NCBI GenBank assembly: GCA_007136595.1
Contig: SLGQ01000074.1
Location: 1 to 9,239, forward strand
DNA length: 9,239 nucleotides
Reading direction: 5' to 3'
Origin: Candidatus Sumerlaeota bacterium
GTDB taxonomy: Bacteria; UBP6; UBA1177
In this document: positions 1 to 4,937 of the stretch, one piece after another
How positions within the stretch are numbered: the first letter of the stretch is position 1
How the letters are laid out: every line of letters starts with the position of its first letter
Made by a program: the position numbers and the translations under genes
Notes under the pieces: generated by a model
What the model was told of the DNA's origin: nothing
The model's database searches: none
The model's input: only the letters and a program-made list of their open reading frames with translations

Positions 1-164
1 CTGGAGACACTGGAGACACTGGAGACACTGGAGACACTGGAGACACTGGAGACACTGGAGACACTGGAGACACTGGAGACACTGGAGACACTGGAGACAC
101 TGGAGACACTGGGAATACTGGGAATACTGGGAATACTGGGAATACTGGAAATACTGGAAACACC
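1..164 (+). repeat. Nine-base in-frame tandem repeat encoding (Gly-Asp-Thr)12(Gly-Asn-Thr)6
   Basis: The unit CTGGAGACA occurs 12 times without a mismatch (1-108). Four exact CTGGGAATA copies (109-144) follow, then CTGGAAATA and CTGGAAACA (to 162) before the pattern breaks at CCGGAATTC. In the frame of the downstream protein this reads GGA GAC ACT twelve times, GGG AAT ACT four times, GGA AAT ACT and GGA AAC ACC. The array continues to the left edge, so the total copy number is unknown. The product is a Gly-X-Thr stalk rich in hydroxyl side chains, comparable in pattern to collagen-like Gly-X-Y tracts but without proline. The nine-base period allows length change without frameshift. Confidence 0.97.
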
Positions 165-2270
165 GGAATTCAAGACGGTGACCCTTGTGATCCCAACCCT
201 TGTCCTTATGAAACTCCTTATTGTATTGATAACGGGAATCTCACATATACTTGTGTTGAGTGCATGAAAGATGAAGATTGTCTCTTGAATGAAATTTGCT
301 CGGGATCAAATTTTTGCATAAATAATCCCTGTCTCCCTAATCCATGTTTTCCTGACGGTACAATCGTTGCATTGAAAATGACAGAGGGCTCAGGAGATGA
401 AACCTTTGACAGTTCAGGGAATAACCACCACGGATCAATTACAGGAGCTGTATGGACAACTGAAGGAAAATACAATAATGCACTCGTTTTTAACGGTTCA
501 GAAAACAGTATCTTGTGGGACTACACTCCTCCGGAAAACAATTTTACTATTGAAGCATGGGTTAAAGCTGAAGAAACTCACCAGATAGATGCGGAATCAA
601 CAAGCGGAACCGGTGGAACAAGTGGACAGAAATATCTATTCTGGGCATCGCATGGTTACGATACAAGAGGTGGAGCAGGATTGTCTGTCGGAACAAACGG
701 CATCTCAGTTTATGAACACGGTAGCGGTTACATGCCGGCACTTGCTGTTTATAATGGGAATATTGGAACAGGTTGGAACCACATAGTTGTCACCTACACG
801 AATAAGCAGCCTCGCATATATCTGAATGGTGTCCTTGTCAGGACAGGTTTAACTTCGCCAAGACCAAATGTTTTTGCACCAAATATTGCAGGCGGCGGCA
901 GTTACGGATGGTTTAAAGGAGTTGTTGACCACATAATAATCTATGACAGACCATTGAGTGAAACGGAAGTCTTTAACGCTTACAGCAACAGCAGCTATTG
1001 TTTTCCAGGTTCTTTTGAGGGGGATTATGAGTGTGACTGTGATTTCGGGTGGACATGGAATGGAACAAATTCAGTCTGTGATCCTGAAATACATGACTGC
1101 CTTGCGAAACCTGAAGTTGGAGCTGAATGGAACAGTGTTTCACAATACATACAGAAGTGGGATCCGGTTACCGGAAAGTGGGAGCCTGAGTCGAGCACAA
1201 CTCACTATAATGAAACTCCTGATAACACCTCCTGCCGATTTAGGTGTATTTCAGGATATAGATGGAATGGGGAAACATGTGAAGTAAAGCCGACATGTAT
1301 CACAGGAGATAAATTCAGCGGTGTTACGGCAAGAGACCTTTTGTATGCAATGGATATCTGCGATGTGGTTGGAGAGAACAACACTTGGGGAATAATCCCG
1401 GGAAGTGAAGTTATAGGAAAAGCCAACTGGCCTACGGATAAAAGATCTGTCAACAGTCTGCAATATTCAGTTAAAACAAAGTTTGGAACAGACGATTCAA
1501 ATAAACCGATTTTCGGAGATAATATGGTTGTTCTTTCTTCCGGAAGAGCAAGAGATGGAAGCGATCCAGATGCTACAACTACAAGAACCTATACCTATGA
1601 AACCGGTAACCCTCCTGATGATTTTATTGCTCCGCATGGCAACCAGCTTCCGGAAACCAAGACTAATTGCCCAAGAGGATCAGGAGCAAATGACTCAGTA
1701 CTTCTCAGGGTTCAACTTAAAGTCCCTGAATTTGCCAATGCATTTTCATTTGATTTCAGGTTTTTTTCTCAGGAATATTGGTCATACACATGCACCCGAT
1801 ACAATGATTTTTTTATAACCATGCTTGATACTTCATGGAAGCCGTCAAACCCAAATGACAAAGAAATTCCTGCCGACAAAAACATAAGTTTTGATTCTTC
1901 AGGAAACTATATAAGTGTAAACTCAGATCAGTTTTTTACAGTTTGCACACCCAAAAGCGGTTACCCTTGCCCCGATGGAACAAATGCTCTTGCGGGAACC
2001 GGATATCCAAGTTCAAATGCCGGAGCTACAAGATGGCTTACCACTACAGCACCGGTTGTCCCGGGAGAAACGATAACTCTCAGGTTTATAATATGGGACA
2101 CTTCAGACCAGGCTTGGGATTCATTGGTACTTATTGACAACTTCAGGTGGCATGCCCAACCCGGTACTGGTCCTGCAACTTTTGCATGCTGGGATCTTAA
2201 CCAGAATGGAATATGCGATCCGGAAGAAGATATCAACGGTGACGGTGTCTGCAACGAAAGAGACTGCTGA
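1..2270 (+). CDS. Large secreted/surface protein, 5'-partial: Gly-X-Thr repeats, Cys-rich/EGF-like, LamG, choice-of-anchor L domain
   Basis: The frame is open from the left edge (first whole codon at 3) to TGA at 2268-2270, giving 755 visible residues. The ATG at 264 lies inside the open frame and is not the start. Numbering from codon 3, residues 1-54 are GDT/GNT repeats. Residues 59-117 are Cys-rich, with two PCxPNPC motifs. Residues 118-330 resemble LamG (DSSGNNHHGSITGAVW, WNHIVVTYT, YLNGVLV, IIIYDRPLSETEV). EGF-like Cys segments follow (CDCDFGWTWNGT, CISGYRWNGETC). Residues 435-714 match my memory of the choice-of-anchor L domain of Myxococcota surface proteins (TARDLLYAMDIC, VVLSSGRARDGSDPD, RYNDFF, ISFDSSGN, SLVLIDNFRW). 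Residues 729-755 hold two calcium-loop-like motifs (DLNQNGICDPEE, DINGDGVCNERD) and end in Cys. The signal peptide or lipobox would lie outside the window. An adhesive or glycan-binding role is inferred only from LamG. Confidence 0.85.
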   Translation, partial: GDTGDTGDTGDTGDTGDTGDTGDTGDTGDTGDTGDTGNTGNTGNTGNTGNTGNTGIQDGDPCDPNPCPYETPYCIDNGNLTYTCVECMKDEDCLLNEICSGSNFCINNPCLPNPCFPDGTIVALKMTEGSGDETFDSSGNNHHGSITGAVWTTEGKYNNALVFNGSENSILWDYTPPENNFTIEAWVKAEETHQIDAESTSGTGGTSGQKYLFWASHGYDTRGGAGLSVGTNGISVYEHGSGYMPALAVYNGNIGTGWNHIVVTYTNKQPRIYLNGVLVRTGLTSPRPNVFAPNIAGGGSYGWFKGVVDHIIIYDRPLSETEVFNAYSNSSYCFPGSFEGDYECDCDFGWTWNGTNSVCDPEIHDCLAKPEVGAEWNSVSQYIQKWDPVTGKWEPESSTTHYNETPDNTSCRFRCISGYRWNGETCEVKPTCITGDKFSGVTARDLLYAMDICDVVGENNTWGIIPGSEVIGKANWPTDKRSVNSLQYSVKTKFGTDDSNKPIFGDNMVVLSSGRARDGSDPDATTTRTYTYETGNPPDDFIAPHGNQLPETKTNCPRGSGANDSVLLRVQLKVPEFANAFSFDFRFFSQEYWSYTCTRYNDFFITMLDTSWKPSNPNDKEIPADKNISFDSSGNYISVNSDQFFTVCTPKSGYPCPDGTNALAGTGYPSSNAGATRWLTTTAPVVPGETITLRFIIWDTSDQAWDSLVLIDNFRWHAQPGTGPATFACWDLNQNGICDPEEDINGDGVCNERDC

Positions 2271-2287
2271 TCTAACTCTTAACTTTC

Positions 2288-2315
2288 TTTACAACACTGA
2301 TCTTTTGCTTAAAAT
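2288..2315 (+). promoter_or_regulatory. Candidate sigma-70-type promoter for the membrane protein gene
   Basis: TTTACA (2288-2293) and TAAAAT (2310-2315) each match five of six consensus bases and are separated by 16 bases. Transcription would begin near 2322 and leave a leader of about 20 bases before the ATG at 2344. The region is AT-rich, so chance matches are possible. Confidence 0.4.
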
Positions 2316-2343
2316 GTTTCTGAATTTTGCTGTGTGGTGTTAA

Positions 2344-2985
2344 ATGGATGGCTTAAATGTCCTTATTGTAAGGCATATATGCGGTACAATATGGACATTG
2401 GCATACCTTCTTATAATCAGAAGAAGTTTTATTGATAAAAATTATGGGATTCCTTTGATACCTACAATGATGAATGTAGGATGGGAAGCTTTTGACTTTT
2501 TTTATGCCGAAAAAAGTTATATGGGAAATTACAGTATGTTGTGGCTGATATTGGATTTGATAATACTTTATCAAATCATAATTTATATGGGCAAGGGTCG
2601 TTTTAAAACTCCCTTTGCCTTGTGCCTGAAGTCGATTGGAGGTTCTTTACTTTGGTTTATGATTTTAATTGCAAGTGAAAAATTAAACATTGAGATTATA
2701 ACAGGAGCTTTTTTTCAAAATGGCTTGATGTCGATTCTTTTCATACATTTTATTTTAAAGAGAAAAAACATATCGGGACAATCGATCTACATAGCTATCT
2801 TGAAGATGGCAGGAACTGCAATTATTTACATTCCTGTCATGTATATCGGAGGATTACCTTTATCCTTAAAATTAATTGCTTACCCTATATATCTGACGAT
2901 TTTTGCCGGCGATCTGGCTTATATATTTTTATATGTCAAATATTTTAAACAATCACACAAAGGAAGTATCTGGCTGAGAGTATAG
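2344..2985 (+). CDS. Pyr4/PaxB-like integral-membrane terpene cyclase family protein, seven membrane segments
   Basis: The product has 213 residues and is very hydrophobic, with about seven membrane segments near residues 5-25, 34-55, 63-82, 97-113, 118-138, 148-169 and 174-200. It resembles the membrane-bound terpene cyclases of fungal meroterpenoid and indole-diterpene pathways (Pyr4, PaxB, AtmB), which cyclise epoxidised prenyl chains. The family-like stretches are DKNYGIPLIPTMMNVGWE around segment 2, FFQNGLMSILF in segment 5, the loop RKNISGQS, KMAGTAII in segment 6 and GDLAYIFLY in segment 7. Glu48 (segment 2) and Asp190 (segment 7) fall where Pyr4 has its two essential acidic residues, Glu63 and Asp218. 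An in-frame TAA at 2341 fixes the start at or after ATG 2344; no clear ribosome site is visible. Base composition is poorer in G+C than the neighbours (25-30% in places). No prenyltransferase or epoxidase gene is nearby, so the substrate is unknown. Family assignment is from memory; function is inferred. Confidence 0.62.
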   Translation: MDGLNVLIVRHICGTIWTLAYLLIIRRSFIDKNYGIPLIPTMMNVGWEAFDFFYAEKSYMGNYSMLWLILDLIILYQIIIYMGKGRFKTPFALCLKSIGGSLLWFMILIASEKLNIEIITGAFFQNGLMSILFIHFILKRKNISGQSIYIAILKMAGTAIIYIPVMYIGGLPLSLKLIAYPIYLTIFAGDLAYIFLYVKYFKQSHKGSIWLRV

Positions 2986-2990
2986 CAACT

Positions 2991-3006
2991 ATGTTTTATA
3001 AAACAT
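2991..3006. promoter_or_regulatory. Perfect 16-bp palindrome upstream of the etfB promoter, candidate operator
   Basis: ATGTTTTATAAAACAT equals its own reverse complement over all 16 bases. It lies just after the membrane protein gene and ends three bases before the -35 box of the etf operon promoter, a usual place for a dimeric regulator (for example a TetR- or GntR-type fatty-acid regulator; this is inference). A run of six T follows (3006-3011), so a weak terminator for the upstream gene is the alternative. As a hairpin it has only one G-C pair per stem, which makes terminator function less likely. Confidence 0.5.
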
Positions 3007-3009
3007 TTT

Positions 3010-3038
3010 TTGACTTATTTGTGAACTTCTGGTATTAC
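3010..3038 (+). promoter_or_regulatory. Sigma-70-type promoter of the etfB-etfA-acyl-CoA dehydrogenase operon
   Basis: TTGACT (3010-3015, five of six consensus bases) and TATTAC (3033-3038, four of six) are separated by the ideal 17 bases. A TGG directly before the -10 box makes it an extended -10 promoter. Transcription would begin near 3045, leaving a leader of about 37 bases that contains a strong ribosome binding site. Confidence 0.6.
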
Positions 3039-3067
3039 TAGACTCGGATGTCAGTTCAGATTCTCTG

Positions 3068-3073
3068 AGGAGG
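3068..3073 (+). promoter_or_regulatory. etfB: Strong ribosome binding site of etfB
   Basis: AGGAGG lies eight bases before the ATG at 3082 and supports that start. It is the only full-consensus Shine-Dalgarno site seen ahead of a gene at the head of a transcript here. Confidence 0.85.
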
Positions 3074-3081
3074 GAGAAAAG

Positions 3082-3942
3082 ATGTTAAAGATCAAGGTGT
3101 TAGCAAAGCAAGTCCCCGACACTGCAAATGTTACGGGTAATGCGATGAAAGATGATGGAACAGTAAACAGAGCCGTTCTTCCAGCTGTTTTTAATCCTGA
3201 AGATCTCAATGCGCTTGAATTGGCGCTTTCAATAAAAGATCAAGTAGGTGATTGTGAAGTGACCGTTATAACAATGGGTCCTCCAAAAGCTGTCGATATT
3301 CTTAGACACTCTCTTTTTATGGGAGCAGACAAGGTTTATCTCATAAGTGACAGAAAATATGCGGGGGCTGACACTCTTGCAACTTCTTTTGTCCTTTCCG
3401 AGGCGATCAAAAATCTTGGCGGAGCCGATATAGTTATTGCAGGAAGACAGGCAATTGACGGTGATACGGCTCAAGTCGGACCTCAGGTTGCTGAAAAACT
3501 GGGTTGTAACCAGCTCACCTATGTTTCTGCTGTAAAAGATTTTGACGGAAAAACGATAACTGTTGAAAGAGATGGTGAATATCAGACTGAAACAATAAAG
3601 TCAGCTCTTCCGATACTCCTTACCGTTACATCGTCACTTAACACTCCGAGATATCCGAATGCTCAGAAAATGCTGAAATATTTCAAAAGTGATGTCGAAT
3701 CAGCTTTTTTGCCTGAAAATATTGAGCTTGCAAAAATTTCAGGAAGGATAATTCCTCTAATAACCAACGAAGACCTCAAGCTGGAAGATGAACGGTGCGG
3801 ACTTAAAGGGAGCCCCACAAAAGTTCACAACATAAAAAGTATTACTCTTGCAGGTGGCGATCTTAAACTTTATGAAAATCAAGGTGAAGGTATCAAGACT
3901 CTCATCCGCGACATCATGAAAGACTATGTTGAGGTGGAATAA
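3082..3942 (+). CDS. etfB: Electron transfer flavoprotein beta subunit (bifurcation-type motif)
   Basis: EtfB pairs with EtfA to form the soluble flavoprotein that accepts electrons from acyl-CoA dehydrogenases. The 286 residues are slightly longer than the usual 250-265. Seen features are the N-terminal KVLAKQVPDT strand, NPEDLNALELAL near residues 38-49, VTVITMGPPKA, and the nucleotide-binding stretch AGRQAIDGDTAQVGPQ at residues 120-135. The form DGDTAQVGP is that of ETFs with a second FAD in the beta subunit (Clostridium, Megasphaera and Acidaminococcus types). The AMP-binding mitochondrial and Paracoccus type reads AID-D/N- at this place. The family comparison is from memory. The stop overlaps the etfA start (TAATG), and the extra length is at the C-terminal end. 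Bifurcation itself is inferred; a NAD-linked ETF without bifurcation is possible. Confidence 0.95.
   Translation: MLKIKVLAKQVPDTANVTGNAMKDDGTVNRAVLPAVFNPEDLNALELALSIKDQVGDCEVTVITMGPPKAVDILRHSLFMGADKVYLISDRKYAGADTLATSFVLSEAIKNLGGADIVIAGRQAIDGDTAQVGPQVAEKLGCNQLTYVSAVKDFDGKTITVERDGEYQTETIKSALPILLTVTSSLNTPRYPNAQKMLKYFKSDVESAFLPENIELAKISGRIIPLITNEDLKLEDERCGLKGSPTKVHNIKSITLAGGDLKLYENQGEGIKTLIRDIMKDYVEVE
3931..3936 (+). promoter_or_regulatory. etfA: Ribosome binding site of etfA inside the end of etfB
   Basis: GAGGTG lies five bases before the etfA ATG and within the last etfB codons. With the TAATG overlap it points to translational coupling, suited to a 1:1 heterodimer. Confidence 0.6.
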
Positions 3943-4937
3943 TGAAAGCAGTTGTATATATAGAAAAAAATTATCAGACAAATAAACTGAGAAATGTAAC
4001 TGTAGAACTTGCATGGAAAGCATATTCACTTGTAAAACCGCATGGTGGGGAAGTTGTGGGTATTTTTGCAGGCGATAAACTCCCCGATGATTATGAAGAT
4101 CTTTTTAAATACGGTGTTGACAGAGTTGTATATTACAAAAACGATGCCCTTTCAAATCTTCAGTCAATCGCTCTTAAACATGTTCTTTCAAATATGGTTA
4201 GAAGCGAAAACCCCGAAATAGTTCTTTTCGGTGCAACCCATAACGGAAGAGATGTGGCTCCTCTTGTTGCTTCTGTTCTTAAAACAGGGCTTACAGCAGA
4301 CTGCACACAGCTTTACATTGATGAGTACAAAGATAAAGGAAAGATTTTGTTTCAGGTAAGACCCGCTTTCGGCGGCAATATTCTTGCAACGATAATAACT
4401 CCTGACAACAGACCGATGATGGCAACAGTGAGAGAGGGTGTAATGCTTCTTCCGGAAGAAACGGTGAGCAAACCTCTTAAAGTTGAAGAATTCAGAACCG
4501 AATTCAACATGGAATGGATAAAAAATGAGTTCCTTGAAGTGGTTCCCAAAGTGTCAAAAGTTGATTTTCATAGTGCCAACATAATCGTTGCAGGTGGTGC
4601 AGGTGTCGGCTGCAAAGAGAACTTCAAACTTCTTGAACAGCTTGCGGCAGTTTTAGGAGCTGAAGTGGGAGCAAGCAGAGCGGCTGTTGACTTCGGCTTT
4701 ACTGAAAAAGAAAGACAAGTGGGGCAGACAGGATCGGTTGTCCGCCCGAAACTTTATATTGCATGCGGGATCAGCGGTTCCATCCAGCACAGGGCAGGTA
4801 TGGAAGAGTCAAAAAAGATAATTGCGATAAATAAAGATCCCAACGCTCCGATATTTGACATTGCCCACATGGGTATAGTCGGAGATCTCAAAGAAATTAT
4901 TCCTGTAATGATAAAATATCTGAGGGAGGAAGGATAA
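3942..4937 (+). CDS. etfA: Electron transfer flavoprotein alpha subunit
   Basis: EtfA binds the FAD that exchanges electrons with the dehydrogenase partner. The 331 residues match the family's usual size. The N-terminal half is the ETF alpha/beta-type domain (VELAWKAYSL, FGATHNGRDVAPLVA, RPAFGGN). The C-terminal FAD domain is complete: GASRAAVD with Ser245-Arg246, QVGQTG at 259-264 and LYIACGISGSIQHRAGM from Leu271 with the flavin-near His283. This last stretch fits the ETF alpha signature. The phosphate-binding turn reads GGAGVG, where many homologues have GGRG; Ala at this place is also known to me from other anaerobe EtfA proteins. There is no N-terminal ferredoxin domain. The start shares its A with the etfB stop, and the stop shares its last A with the dehydrogenase start. 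Confidence 0.96.
   Translation: MKAVVYIEKNYQTNKLRNVTVELAWKAYSLVKPHGGEVVGIFAGDKLPDDYEDLFKYGVDRVVYYKNDALSNLQSIALKHVLSNMVRSENPEIVLFGATHNGRDVAPLVASVLKTGLTADCTQLYIDEYKDKGKILFQVRPAFGGNILATIITPDNRPMMATVREGVMLLPEETVSKPLKVEEFRTEFNMEWIKNEFLEVVPKVSKVDFHSANIIVAGGAGVGCKENFKLLEQLAAVLGAEVGASRAAVDFGFTEKERQVGQTGSVVRPKLYIACGISGSIQHRAGMEESKKIIAINKDPNAPIFDIAHMGIVGDLKEIIPVMIKYLREEG
4923..4933 (+). promoter_or_regulatory. Ribosome binding site of the acyl-CoA dehydrogenase gene
   Basis: The purine run AGGGAGGAAGG lies just before the TAATG that ends etfA and starts the dehydrogenase gene. It gives a strong internal initiation site in addition to any coupling. Confidence 0.65.

Noticed and set aside
1..164. CRISPR array or intergenic repeat
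   Set aside because: The units are contiguous with no spacers and are in frame with the downstream 2-kb coding region.
264..266. ATG at 264 as the start of the large surface protein gene
   Set aside because: The same frame is open to the left edge and encodes the GDT/GNT repeats and a Cys-rich segment (DPCDPNPCPYETPYC) that continues the downstream pattern, so the start lies outside the window.
2134..2343. Plus-strand open frame spanning the end of the surface protein gene and the intergenic gap
   Set aside because: It mostly overlaps the conserved C-terminal region in another frame, shows no recognisable domain and has no ribosome site.
2991..3011. Rho-independent terminator made of the palindrome and the T run
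   Set aside because: With a four-base loop the stem has six pairs and only one G-C pair, too weak for a typical terminator; position before a promoter fits an operator better. Kept only as an alternative.
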